Source of the DNA: Zingiber officinale | Taxonomy: Eukaryota > Streptophyta > Magnoliopsida > Zingiberales > Zingiberaceae | DNA: 64,000 nucleotides | Assembly: GCF_018446385.1 (NCBI RefSeq) | Contig: NC_056002.1 | Span: forward strand, 32,536,636-32,600,635 | Direction: 5' to 3' | Part shown: positions 34,965-46,553 of the stretch, piece by piece | How positions within the stretch are numbered: the first letter of the stretch is position 1 | Layout: every line of letters starts with the position of its first letter | Notes under the pieces: generated by a model | Databases searched by the model: none | The model's input: only the letters and a program-made list of their open reading frames with translations | Told to the model about the DNA's origin: nothing | Program-made: the position numbers and the translations under genes

Positions 34965-35131
34965 AAAGGGCAGTCTGGTGCACGAAACTCCCGCTATATA
35001 GGGTCGCGGGGAAGGATCCATTGTACGCAGTCTTATCCTGTTTTTTTTTACAAGAGGCTGTTTTCAGGATTCAAATCCGTGATCTTTTGGTCACATGGTA
35101 ACAACTTTACCGTTGCACCAAGACTCCTCTT
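34965..35131 (-). mobile_element. Au-type SINE
   Basis: On the minus strand it reads GAGGAGTCTTGGTGCAACGG (A-box region), then TGTGACCAAAAGATCACGG and GGATTTGAATCC (B box), AACAGCCTCTTG, a TGCGTACAATGGATCC block and CACCAGACTGCCCTTT at its end. These are the hallmark segments of the angiosperm Au SINE, a tRNA-derived element of about 170-180 bp. It appears full length with moderate divergence. Exact target duplications could not be fixed. Confidence 0.85.
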
Positions 35132-35917
35132 CCAGTCTAGTTCCAATCCTAGCAAATCAAATAGACACAATAAAGTCATTCATCAGATCAGGAAGTGAAG
35201 CACCAAGCTTCCCAGAGCATTTTAAAATTTATAATAACAACACTATGAATTGTGTAGGAAATGGCAAGCATATATCAATCAATTAGAAATACACAGTAGT
35301 GAATAATACAATTTCAAAATTAGAACCCCTTTTTTTCTTTCCTAATAAAGCCCTGCACCCCCACACACACAAAAAAAAAAAACAGTGGATTCTAAAATAA
35401 ATAGCTTTCACTCTCCCACACATACAAATCAACAATATACTAGGCATTGTAGGAAATGCCAAGCACAAACTCGGTTGAAAACACAGTTACTTCTCAAAAC
35501 CTAGAACAAAGGACTAATAACCTAAATACTGATTTCCTACAGCACAAGATAGCCAGTGTATTTGAAAATCTATAACAACATACAATTAACTTTCGGAAAT
35601 GCCAAGCATAAATGATTGGGAACCCACAGAAACGAATAATTTGCTTGTCAAAAACGCTAAAACGATCTTAGATTCCAGCACCTATAATAAAGTAAATCGA
35701 TTTGCCACCAGAAAAACCTAAATAGCTGATTGAAAACAGAGCAAGAGCATACTAAGCACTGTAGAATGTCACTCATATAACAATTAAAAACAGAGTAGTG
35801 AATAATCTACTTCTCAAAACCGTAGAAGGACGACAGTTCCAAAAGTTTTTGAGAAAAGAAAACGATCTGCTTCAGGATAACATAAATAGAGATTACCTTT
35901 GAGGATCTTCTCGATTC
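35132..35917. other. no gene seen; diverged local repeats
   Basis: The phrase GTAGGAAATGCCAAGC (or close variants) recurs near 35257, 35449, 35597 and 35760 with GTAGTGAATAAT nearby, suggesting a degenerate repeat of roughly 150-190 bp. No coding evidence. Confidence 0.4.
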
Positions 35918-35922
35918 GGAAG

Positions 35923-36745
35923 TAATCCTGTCCGAGCGCTGAGTCGACGGACGTTGGGGACGTGGCACGCTCCGCTGTCTCTGACTGGTGGCGTAGATCT
36001 CCGGCGAACCTGCAAATAAGCCGAGCCGGGAGGGGTTTTCCGGCGACAGCCCTCCGACGCTCAAGTCAGGTAACGAGAGAGGCAGCGTAATGTGGTTACA
36101 ATAAAGATTTGCGCATACCTTCGTCGACGTCTGGGGGTCCTTATATAGGACCCCGGGGAGGCGCGAGCACGCTTCTCTATGCGTGCACCCTTCCCCAAAC
36201 ATACCTTAACAAGTCTCTGTCAGAAAAATACCTCTGGCGCCATTCCGCAATCGTCCGAGCATATCCTGGATGTGACGGTGGAAGCTTCCACCGTATGATC
36301 CTGTGTACGGCTCGGCCGCCAACTCTGCTGCTTGTCGACGGCAGATGTCTCGAGGATGATGTTATCCCCTGTCTCCTTTGTCCTCTTGTGCTTCCTGTCT
36401 GTTCCAGGGCCGAGCGGTTAGGCCGCTCGGCAGGCATATCACTTCTGCCTCGGTCGTATGCTCGGATGAGACTGCTCCTGCCTGTGTTGACTTGTGCATC
36501 GACCGAACGGACAGGCCGCTCGGCCCTTGAAACCTTTTTACCTTGAGCATCGGAAACCCGACTCCTAGTCGGGTTATCTTTCATTCAGCTAGGGGGGATT
36601 CACAGTCGGTCGGCCCCGATTCATCCGGTCGGTCGGCCTGCTTCGCCCGGTCGGCCGGGTCTCAAGGTTGAATCTCTTGACCTTTGACCTCCACGTGTCG
36701 TTGACCTCCCGCCAACGAGGGTCCTCCGCTTTTACCACCGGATCA
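35923..36745 (-). repeat. 3' LTR of element B (823 bp)
   Basis: Minus-strand start TGATCCGG. A TATA box (CTATATAAGGACC on the minus strand) lies near 36150. It contains several CCGAGCGG/CCGCTCGG phrases that make small inverted pairs. Confidence 0.9.
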
Positions 36746-39663
36746 CATGCCTCCCCCTCAAGTCTAGTCGAAGGAGGCGCTAAGTCCGACTGACTGGACA
36801 GCCGGTCGGCCTAAGTGATACTGCCATGCCACTCGGAAATGTTCCTCCAAACGGTCGCTCGGCCTCTTCCGAGCGCTGGCTTTGCTGTCGTGTCGACGAT
36901 CCTCTCTGACGCCCTTCGGATCTCCTCGGGATTCGTGCAAATCTTCTTCATTAAGACTGAGTACACGCGCTGTGCGCCGTAATGACGCTCATTAAATGCG
37001 CCCCTATGACATGGAGCCACGTGGCACCTCCGCTGGCGTCATCGTACGGCTCGGCGATGTGTTCAATGGGACATTGGCGGTTTGAAATGAACGGCCCGAT
37101 GGGGGCCTCGGTTCCTGTGACCTGCATCGGACGGTCGAGGCCGATCGGGCCCGACCTTATAAAGTCGTCACCTTCCTTCTCCGTCACACCTTTGCCTTCG
37201 CGTGTCCCGCCACCTTTCTTCAGTGCTTCAGCGTCCCGGCGACTCCGCTTCACTGTCTTCCGACGATTCCCCGCCGTCTTCCTTCGATCCCCAGCTTCTT
37301 CATAAGGTTCCTCTGCCTTTCCTCGTCTTTTTTGTCAAGTTCTCGTCTTTTGGCCGCTGTCCCTTTCATCATCTCCTCGCCGTGTGTCATTTTCTATTCT
37401 CTTGGCTTTTGCTTGCTTTCCCGATCGGATAATGGCCAGTTCATCTCGACCCGCAGACCTCACTTTAGGTCCTTGGTATACTACCATGGAATCTCGCTTC
37501 GATCGACGTGACGCCGAGGCTTTGCTTGATGGTTTTGACATTCCGTCCGACTTTGAACTTATTCTACCCTCACCAACCGCTCGGCCTCACAAACCGCCGA
37601 GCGGAACCATTTGTTTTTTCCGCGACCAATTCACAGCTGGTCTGCGGTTTCCTCTTCATCCCTTCTTCGTCGACGTTTGCAACTTCTTTGGTCTTTCGCT
37701 CGGCCAATTAGTTCACAATACTTTTCACCTTTTGTGTGGAGTGGTGGCACTATTCAAGATACACCGCATCCCTCTCCGACCGGAAATTTTTTACTATTTT
37801 TATTATCCCAAGCAATCCGAGCTGGGTACCTATCTATTCCAGGCTCGGCCCGATCTAGTCTTTTTTTGATAAACTCCCCTCCTCCAATAAACACTGGAAG
37901 GAGTACTACTTTTATCTTCGTCTCCCCGAGCGGACTCCCTTCCGAACCAAATGGCAGATCAGACCGCCTACTTCTCCCGAGCTAAAAAGATTTAAGACCC
38001 GACCGGATTATCTCGAGGTCGCGAACATGCTTGCCGGTCTGAAGCTCGATATCAACAAGCTTCTGCCTGAAGGCGTGCTGTATATATTCGGCCTGAGTCC
38101 GAGCTGCACTCCACTTCCGAGCAGTTTCGGTAAGAATTTCCCTTGCACACGTACTTTGAGTGCTAACTGATTTTCTTCTTTTTCCTTTGCAGTAAATATT
38201 GTCATGGAGTCCGTGATGCTCGGGATTTTGAAGAAGAAAGCCGAGGCGCTCGAGGCGGCAGCCGCCAAAGAGATGGAGCAACTGGGCATCACTCCGGTCG
38301 GCTCTCACGAGGGTGAGAGCGAGACAAAAGCGGAGGAGTCAGCCACTTAGGCCTCCCCCGTGGAGGTGACGGGAGGCGCTACGTCGGACAGGGAACCGAC
38401 CGCCCCAGAGGAAGGCTCTGATCGGGAAGACGAGCTCCCGCTCAGACAAAAAAGACGCCGGACGGAGACACCGTTGCGATCGGCTACTTCTGCTGTTCGT
38501 GTATCCGAGCGGGTGGGATCCGGTTCTCGTGGGAAAACTCCAATGGTGGAGGCAGTATCCTCCGATCGGACTCCGCCTCAGTTAAATCTGCCTGCCAACC
38601 CTATTGAGGCTGTGTCGGTCAGCGCTCTTCCACCTGCCCCTTGCTGGGTCCAGCGCTCGGCTATTTTGTCCAAGTTCTCCGCCCTCGCCTCTGCTCCCTC
38701 TGCATCTGCTCACACATCTCCCGGTCGGAGCCGCACAATCAGGGGCACCCTGCATCTTCCCACCGAGGAACTTTTGCCCGAGTCTGATCGACCGACTGCG
38801 CCCGAGCATATAATCACCATGAGGGGGCCCCTCGCCGAGATGTGGGCCGATGCTCGGGCCCGTGTCGCGATGATTCCGCTCGGTAAACTGGCCAACAGCC
38901 ATATGCAGCAGACCACTGGGGTAAGTGTGTTTTCTTCCGAAGTCCTTTACTCCCCCTTTCCGATCGGCTATCAATACTCCTGTTTATGTCAGAGATGGGT
39001 GGAGGAGATTGTTGTCTCCAATCGGCTGGCCATGGTGGACGAAGAGCTGAAGAGGCTAAAGAGTTCGGACGGCGCGCCCTCCCAGGGTCCCTCATATGCC
39101 GAGCTGCAGAAAGAGCTCAAGAAGACCCAAGATGTATTGGAGGCTGAGCAAAAGAAGACAACCGACCAGGTCTATACTTTGGCCGAACTCGAACGATAGG
39201 TCAAGACACTTGACCGGAAAATAAGCCTAACCACCGATCGGAAAAAGAAGGCCATCGCCGATCTGGAGAAAAAAAAACGTCGAGGCGCGGGGCTTGGAAC
39301 AATAAGGAGTTGATGGAGCAGTTGGACGGCGAGAAGGCGAGCTGCTCGGGTGAAGCGATCAAACATAAGGACGAACCGAAGAACTTGCAGGAGGCTCTTG
39401 AAGCTTCCTAAGCTGCCTTCAAGGAGTATCAAGAGGCCGAGCCAGGCCGGGTCGCAGCCTTGAAGCAGCAGCACATCCGCTCGAACGAATTTTCTGAGAA
39501 GGTCTGCGAGCGGATGTATACTGCCTTTGAATTGGCCATTACCGCCACAACGGACTATCTGAAGTCCAAGGGTCAGCTCCCCGACTCCACAACCATCCCG
39601 ACTGACGACTACGTAGCGCTCCTTTCTTCCATCCCGAAGACCGTTTATGATTTCCTTGAGTAG
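36746..39663 (+). pseudogene. Tat antisense ORF region (element B), PF04195-like
   Basis: Lies on the strand opposite to gag. A TATA-type leader (CTTATAAAG, about 37158) and a pyrimidine-rich 5' stretch precede ATG at 37432. The first part reads GPWYTTMESRFDRRD and then FRDQFTAGLRFPLHPFF, FFGLS and HLLCGVVALF segments, which match the 'putative gypsy type transposon' family. A later block has RGPLAEMWADARARV and a coiled-coil-like KELKKTQDVLEAEQKK segment. The end near 39663 reads TVYDFLE. Function unknown; broken. Homologous regions are in A (minus strand, 9850-12355) and at 60677 and 63810. Confidence 0.75.
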
Positions 39664-40019
39664 TATTTTTTGTAACCCTTCCGATCGGCTCTAAGGGCCT
39701 GAATTTTAATGAAGATATGTCGTCTTTTTATTAGCTTACTCATTTTTTTGTCAATACTTGTGTCTTCCGATCGGAGCGCGAACTACTGCCGTTCGCGTCA
39801 CCCCCATTTTCTTCTCGTTAATCGTTTCTCGTCCTGCCTTGCTTTTCAAAGAAATTTTTCACGAAGTATTCTCTGTAACTAGGTCGCTCGCCTGAACACC
39901 CCCACTTCTTTAAATGAAATTCCCGATAGATGTTCACGAAGTACCTTTGGTAACTTGGCCGATCGGCCTCTCGACTCACAGGTCAACCTTTTTATTATCT
40001 TTTTCCGGCCGGAGGGTTT

Positions 40020-40838
40020 ATAGTCGCCGGTTCGACTCCAAGGTTTAACGTCGCTGCTCGACGGTTTTCAAGCCGGGGGGTTTATAGTCGCCGGTCCGAC
40101 TCTAGAGTTTAACGTCGCCGCTCGACGGTCTTCAAGCCGGGGGGTTTATAGTCGCCGGTTCGACTCTAGAGTTTAACGTCACCACTCAACGGTCTTCAAG
40201 CCGGGGGGTTTATAGTCGCCGGTCCGACTCTAGAGTTTAACGTCGCTGCTTGACGGTCTTCAAGCCAGGGGGTTTATAGTTGCCGGTCCGACTTTAGAGG
40301 TTAATGTTGCCGCTCGACGGTCTTCAAGCCGGGGGGTTTATAGTCGCCAGTCCGACTCTAGAGTTTAACGTCGCCACTCGACGGTCTTCAAGCCGGGGGG
40401 TTTATAGTCGCCGGTCCGACTCTAGAGTTTAATGTCGCCGCTCGACGGTCTTCAGGCCGGAGGGTTTATAGTCGCCGGATCGACTCTAAGATTTAACGTC
40501 GCTGCTCGACGGTCTTCAGGCCGGAGGGTTTATAGTCGCCGGTTCAACTCTAAGATTTAACGTCGGTGCTCGACGGTCTTCAAGCCGGGGGGTTTATAGT
40601 CGCCGGTCCGACTCTAAGATTTAACGTCGCTACTTGACGGTCTTCAGGCCGGAGGGTTTATAGTCGCCGGTTCGACTCTAAGATTTAATGTCGCTGCTCG
40701 ACGGTCTTCAGGCCGGAGGGTTTATAGTCGCTGGTTCGACTCTAAGATTTAACGTCGCTGCTCGACGGTCTTCAGGCTAGAAGGTTTATAGTCGCCGGTT
40801 CGACTCTAAGATTTAACGTCGCTGCTCGACGGTCTTCA
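40020..40838 (+). repeat. minisatellite of element B, 64-bp unit x about 13
   Basis: The unit contains GGTTTATAGTCGCCGGTCCG, ACTCTA(A/G)AGTTTAACGTCG and CTGCTCGACGGTCTTCA. Spacing between successive GCCGGGGGG blocks is exactly 64 bp in the first units. It shares its core with the minisatellite of element A (9120-9520). Confidence 0.93.
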
Positions 40839-40843
40839 ATAAT

Positions 40844-41235
40844 GAGCCTATGGCTCGGATAATATACGCCCGGCCGAATGGCACAGGGTCTTCGCCATCG
40901 AGCATATGGCTCGGATAATATACGTCCGGCCGAACGGCACAGGGTCTTCGCCATCGAGCATATGACTCGGATAATATACGCCCGGCCGAATGACACGGGG
41001 TCTTCGCCATCGAGCCTATGGCTCGGATAATATACGCCCGGCCGAACGACACGGGGTCTTCACCATCGAGCACATGGCTCGGATAATTTACGCCTGTCCG
41101 AACGACACGGGGTCTTCGCCATCGAGCCATTGACTCGGATAATATACGCCCGGCCGAACGGCACGGGGTCTTGGCCATCGAGCCTATGACTCGGATAATA
41201 TACGCACGGCCGAACGACACGGGGTCTTGGCCACG
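40844..41235 (+). repeat. second minisatellite of element B, 56-bp unit x 7
   Basis: The unit reads GAGCCTATGGCTCGGATAAT, ATACGCCCGGCCGAACGACA, CGGGGTCTTCGCCATC. It directly abuts the 64-bp array but is unrelated in sequence. The repeated minus-strand peptides seen across it are repeat artefacts. Confidence 0.93.
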
Positions 41236-41346
41236 CCATCTCGCAGCTACCTGCTTGGTGCATAATGCTCATGCCTTTGCTTTGTTCTTATAGCTTTCAT
41301 TCCTGTAACCAAATGATACATTTGAACGACATATTCATGAAATTCA

Positions 41347-42060
41347 TTACCTCGGCGCACCTTTCATCCGACCCGATAGGGCTGGAGGAGGTTTGATCAA
41401 CTTCTCCTTCTGCTTCTCTTCCAGATCGGATGCTATGAAGGTGGAGGCCTCCGGTCGGGAAGAGTCAATCTGCACCTCTTTTTCTTCGTAAACAAAAGAA
41501 GGTGGTTTTTCAGTAATAGCATTTACCTCGACTCGCGACACTTTCCGAGCGGACTTGGATTCGGCTCGGACCATCTCCACATAGCATCTCCAAGCTGCCA
41601 GTTGGTCTCCCCACACCTCCCCTACTTGATCTTCTACCGGGAACTTGATCTTCTGGCAGAAGGTAGAGACGACCGCCCGGAACTCGTTGAGCGCCGGCCG
41701 TCCCAAGATAACGATGTATGCAGAAGGAGCATCAACCATGATGAAGGTGGTGGTCCTTGTCCTTCTGAGCGGCTCCTCGCCCAACGAGATAGCTAGCCGG
41801 ACTTGGCCGACCGGCAAGACTTCGTTCCCAGTGAACCCGTAGAGGGGGGTCGTCCTTGGCAGTAGTTCAGCTCGATCTATTTGCAGTTGGTCGAAGGCCT
41901 TCTTGAATATTATATTGACCGAGCTGCCTGTGTCAATGAAAATGCGGTGAATAGTATAGTTGGCTATTACCGCTCGAATGATCAGGGCGTCATCGTGTGG
42001 GACTTCAACTCCTTATAGGTCCCTAGGCCCGAAGCTGATCTCGGGTCCGCTCGCCCTTTC
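41347..42060 (-). pseudogene. Tat protease region (element B)
   Basis: Contains FIDTGSSVNIIF (about 41940-41905), the retropepsin active-site motif, and VILGRPALNEFRAVV further on. The flanking segment VNAITEKPPSFVYEEKEVQ matches that after the protease in element A. Confidence 0.75.
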
Positions 42061-42182
42061 CTGGCTGCAGCCGATCGCGTGGATCCTCAGCTGTCTGGCG
42101 TGTGCCTTTTCTGGCTCTATTGGAATCTCCGCCGATCGGGCCTCCAGCGATGATGTTGATCTCGCCCCGAGATGCGTTGCCC

Positions 42183-43500
42183 CTATTTTCCTCCTCCCGA
42201 GCGGAAGGTCGAGGTCGTTCGTGCGACGTCCGATGGTGAGCTCCGGGCTGCTAACGATGCTGCAGCTCGGGGGATCTCCTTTCTATCCTTTGAACGGGGC
42301 TCCGTTGTCGATGTTGCCGGTCTGGTGAAGGCGATCGGCGGCGGTAGCTCCTTGGCGCGGGATGAGCGATGGGGGGGAGGCTCCGACAGTCGCGAGTGTT
42401 GTGAGTAGCCGACTGATGGAGTGAACAAAACATCGGGGTCCATACCTTCCCCTTGGGCTTGGGCCGATCAGTCGCGACTTGCTAGACGGCGTGCGGCCGA
42501 GTGTGCTGATGAGGACGGGCGACTTCGGCTCGCGGTCCTCTGGGGGGCCGGTGAATACGGGCTGCTTCCGCTCGGCGGAAGCTAGTTGGTCCGTCTGGGC
42601 TTCCTTTCTTCTTGCCGCCTGGGCCTTCTCCACATTGATGTATTCGTTGGCCTTATGCAGCATGTGGTCGTAGTCCCGGGGAGGCTTCTGGATGAGCGAG
42701 CGGAAAAAGTCACCGTCCACGAGCCCTTGCATGAACGTGTTCATCATTGTTTCCGAGGTGACAGTTGGAATGTCCATGACCACCTGGTTGAAGCGCTGGA
42801 TGTACGCTCAGAGCGGCTCCCTCGCGCCTTGCTTGATGGCAAACAGATTGACGCTTATATTCTGGTGGCGCCTGCTGCTTGCAAAATGATGGAGGAACGC
42901 TGTTCGGAATTCCTTAAAACTTATGATGGATCCGTCCGGCAGTCTTCGAAACCACTGATGCGCCGATCCCGAAAGCGTGGTGAGGAACACTCGGCATTTC
43001 ACACCATCTGTGTATTGATGCAGAGTGGCAGTGCTGTCGAACTTACCCCAGGTGGTCGTCTGGGTCAGTTGTCCCGTTGTACTCCCCGATCGTAGGGGGC
43101 ACATAATGCTTCGGCAGCGGATCGCGAAGAATGGCGTTTGAAAACTGCCGGTTGATCCGCTCGGGTGACGCGTCCGTTCGGGGCGCCTTTCCTTTTTTGA
43201 CGTCCCGGACGGGTGCTTCGTCCGATGAAGATCCTTTGTCTTGATTAGCTTGCGCTACCTCCGAGGGCGTCTGGAACAGAGCCCGATGAAAAGGTATCGG
43301 GATGGGCGTCACCCCCATCTGCGGGTGGCACTCGGCTCCCCGAGACTGATGTTGCCTGCTGCGCTGCCCGCTCGGCCTGAGCTTTCTGCTGCTGCTCCAC
43401 GATTTTTGCATCTCGCGCTTGGACGAGTGCTTCGAGTTCCTCGGGAGAGAGCGTTACCAGAAGTTGACGTCTAGCTTCTTCCATCTACTCGGCTCGGATT
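42183..43500 (-). pseudogene. Tat gag region (element B)
   Basis: The N-terminal part (MEEARRQLLVTLSPEELEAL, from 43484) precedes a capsid-like region with FFRSLIQKPPRDYDHMLHKA and YINVE (about 42700-42630), and a zinc-knuckle-like SLHQSATHNTRDC block lies near 42420-42385. It is similar to the gag of element A. Confidence 0.75.
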
Positions 43501-43529
43501 CAGGTGCGTTCCCACAGACGACGCCAATT

Positions 43530-44352
43530 TGATCCTGTCCAAGCGCTGAGTCGACGGACGCTGGGGACGTGGCACGCTCCGCTATCTCTAACTGGTGGCG
43601 TAGATCTCCGGCGAACCTGCAAAGAAGCCGAGCCGGGAGGGGTTTCCTGGCGACGGCCCTCCGAGGCTCAAGTCAGGCAACGAGAGAGGCAGCGTAATGT
43701 GGCTACAGTAAAGATTTGCGCATACCTTCGTTGACGTCTGGGGGTCCTTATATAGGACCCCGGGGAGGCGCGTGCACGCTACTCTATGCGTGCACGCTTC
43801 CCCAAACATACCTTAACAAGTCTCTATCAGAAAAGTACCTTTGGCACCATTCCACAATCGTCCGAGCATATCCCAGATGTGATGGTGGAAGCTTCCACCG
43901 TATGATCCTGTGTACGGCTCAACCGCCAACTCTGCTGCTTGTCGGCGGCAGATGTCTCGAGGATGATATTATCTCCTGTCTCCTTTGTCCTCTTGTGCTT
44001 CCTGTCTATTTCAGGACCGAGCGGTTAGGCTGCTCGACAGACATATCACTTCTGCCTCGGTCGTATGCTCGGATGAGACTGCTCCTGCCTGTGTTGCCTT
44101 GTGCATCGGCCGAACGGATAGCCCGCTCGGCCCTTGAAACCTTTTTACCTTGAGTATCGGAAACCCGACTCCTAGTCGGGTTGTCTTTCATTCGGCTCGC
44201 GGGGATTCACAGCCGGTCGGCCCCGATTCATCCGGTCGGTCGGCCTGCTTCGCCCGGTCGGCCGGGTCTCAAGGTTGAATCTCTTGACTTTTGACCTCTA
44301 CGTGTCATTGATCTTCCGCCAATGAGGGTCCTCCGCTCTTACTACCGGATCA
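43530..44352 (-). repeat. 5' LTR of element B (823 bp)
   Basis: Same length as the 3' LTR with scattered differences, mostly transitions. It ends (minus strand) GACAGGATCA, just before the PBS-like region at about 43510-43529. Confidence 0.9.
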
Positions 44353-44357
44353 GGGAG

Positions 44358-44520
44358 ATAACGGCATTTGCATCAGAATGGCAGGGTTCTTCTGGCGTTC
44401 GCAGAGTGGAAGGGGAAGCATGAAGCGGGAATGGGAAGGAGAACATGTAACGGATCGGACCGGCTCATGGACCTACTTTATTGGGCCTTTAAATGATTTA
44501 TATACGAAAATTTCCGGAAC
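44358..44520 (-). promoter_or_regulatory. possible host promoter and first exon split by element B
   Basis: With the element and one target copy set aside, the flanks give an ATG-led frame (MQMPLSSESRRSSK) ending at a donor-like AAG/GTAATC (near 35898). A site II-like GGCCCAAT (minus strand, about 44488-44495) lies about 110 bp upstream of that ATG. No downstream exons could be confirmed, so this is only a suggestion that B landed at the 5' end of a transcription unit. Confidence 0.25.
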
Positions 44521-44794
44521 ATTTTATCAAATTACACCTTATATAGTTACCAAATTAAGCTTCTACCACAAATGTTTTATTCAATTTGCCCCAAATTGAT
44601 CTCCTTGTCAAAATATCTTCGAAATCTTAAAAAAGTTAAAATAGATTTCCTTTTTAAAATTTTTATTAAAATATAAAATGATATTAGAAGATATTTTTCA
44701 ATTTTAAAAGATATTTACATTGAGTTATATTATACGAAGTTAAATGTTTAGATATGAAATAAACATACTAATAAAATATAAAAAATCGTCTGGA
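44521..44794. other. no gene seen
   Basis: AT-rich intergenic sequence. Confidence 0.5.
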
Positions 44795-45020
44795 TGAGAA
44801 TGTTATCATGAATATGTGAAAAATAAAAATATTAAAAAGAAAATTTATGTTACACTTATTGAAGATAATATTATTAAAAAAAAATAAATAGAAGGGTGGA
44901 TCCCAAATGAATGTTATCATGAATATGTGAAAAATAAAATATTAAAAAGAAAATTTATATTACACTTATTGAAGATAATATTATTAAAAAAAAAATTAAA
45001 TAGAAGGGATGGATCCAAGA
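44795..45020. repeat. tandem duplication, about 112 bp x 2
   Basis: GAATGTTATCATGAATATGT...AATAGAAGGG(A)TGGATCC occurs twice in a row with only a few differences, so the duplication is recent. Confidence 0.88.
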
Positions 45021-45449
45021 ATGAAAGGTGGCCTGGCTGATCTTGAGATGGTCTAATTCGTCAAGATATCCGAGTTCACTTTATGTGAGCATATTTCCAT
45101 CTCGCTTTATTTCTATAATATAATAAATTTTAAATTTTTATTGAATAATTTTTTTATTATTTATAAAATTGTTAAATTATTTTATAGGTAATGATATATA
45201 ATTTGTAGACTGTGAGCATGAGCGCGGTGCAAGGCCATGCTCAAGCATGCATCTCACACAGGACCTCAATCAAAAGCTACTTGCTCCCGACGTAGATGTA
45301 ACTCGTAATAGTACGTTGACTTGGAGAACACGTCGATATGATCATTGTAGCCCAACCGAGGGCAATCATGTCGATAACTATGCATCCGAGGGAGAGGGCC
45401 TGGCGACAAAGGGGCTTGGCGACGAAGGAAGTGGTCATGACCATGAGTG

Positions 45450-46031
45450 ACTACGAGTGGAGGCCGATCGTCACCGTCGCCGATTGTTGTCGTCGTCGGC
45501 TGCCGCCGCCGATCGTCACCGTCGCCGATTGTTGCCGTCACCGGCCGCCGCCGCCGATCGTCACCATCGTAAGTTGCCGTCGCCGGCAGCCGCCGCCGAT
45601 CGTCGCCGTCGCCGTCGCCGATTGTTACCGTCACTAGCCGCCGCTGCCGAATGTCGCCATCGCCGGTTGCTGCGGCCGACCTCCGGTTGCTGGTGGGCCG
45701 CCGATTGCCGACGAGGGCGGCCGCCGTCTCCGGCGGAGGTCACCGGTTGCCGGTGGTTGTCGCAAGCTTCGGCAGAGCTGCGGCGGTCGCCGGTAGATGT
45801 CGCAAGATATTTTTGTCATTTTATAATAATACGAATTACATTCCTTATAAAAAATAATGAACACCAAACAAAAGAATGTAATCACACTTTAATCAAAGAT
45901 TATATACATTACAAGTTAATGTATTAAAAAGTTACATTACAAGCTATTACCAAACGTAATAATGTAATCAAAATTATAAATTTGATTACATTACAAGCTA
46001 GATTACATTACACTCAATCAAACGTAGCCTT
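45450..46031 (-). mobile_element. possible DNA-transposon remnant with GC-rich minisatellite
   Basis: 45460-45800 is a run of CGCCGCCGATCGTCACC- and GTCGCCGATTGTTGCC-like phrases. From 45830 a palindrome-prone AT-rich stretch repeats ATTACATTACAAGCT and TGTAATC, ending in a terminus that reads GGCTACGTTTGATTGAGTGT on the minus strand (about 46031), a start typical of plant DNA elements. The matching opposite terminus was not found. The Arg-rich frames over the GC-rich part are artefacts. Confidence 0.4.
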
Positions 46032-46553
46032 AGTAGTTAATGTATTAAAAAGTTAATTTAAATATTTTCACTTCATATTCAATAATTGATTGATTTATTT
46101 ATTAAATACTATATTTGATTAATATTTAAGAATAAATAATTATGAACTTTTTAAAATTAATTTTATTGAATGATATTAGATTAGAATTTAATATCTAATA
46201 TTTAATTATTATTTATTAATTTAAATTTCTAACCAATTCTACTTTCCAAGTTTTCAGCTATATGTGATTTTGTCATTTTTAAAAAATTTTTTTTTTCCAA
46301 GTTTTAAAATTGAATAATTTTAGCATGATTGGTCCGATAAAAATTTTTTATTAATCATGCGAATAAATTAAGAGGCACTCAGGAATAGAAGACCACTATT
46401 TTTACACCCTATTTAAACATATAAATTTGATATTTTTATTCTTTTGTCAGCTATTTTTTTTTTCTTAATACATTTTCAAAAAAAAGTTTGGTGACATTTT
46501 ATCAATTGTTTATCATCTATCACTGAGTTTGTGATTTTTAAACGGTTAATATT

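Larger units (their letters stand above)
35923..44352 (-). mobile_element. Tat-lineage non-autonomous LTR element (element B), complete ends
   Basis: Two LTRs of 823 bp each (35923-36745 and 43530-44352) and a near-exact 5-bp target duplication (GGAAG 35918-35922, GGGAG 44353-44357). On the minus strand the 5' LTR is followed by a PBS-like AATTGGCGTCGTCTGTGGGAA region, gag and protease; no RT, RNase H or integrase region was seen. The other half carries two minisatellites and an antisense ORF on the plus strand. A purine tract (GAGGGGGAGGCATG) precedes the 3' LTR. By eye the LTRs differ by about 6% over the first 390 bp, which suggests roughly 2-3 million years at a common plant rate. Coding parts are broken. 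Confidence 0.88.

Noticed and set aside
40772-41272. Minus-strand frames with repeated AYIIRVIGSMAKTPC-like peptides
   Set aside because: Repeat artefact of the 56-bp minisatellite.
45266-45927. Several Arg/His- and Asp/Gly-rich frames
   Set aside because: All six frames stay open over a CG-rich simple repeat; no coding signal.
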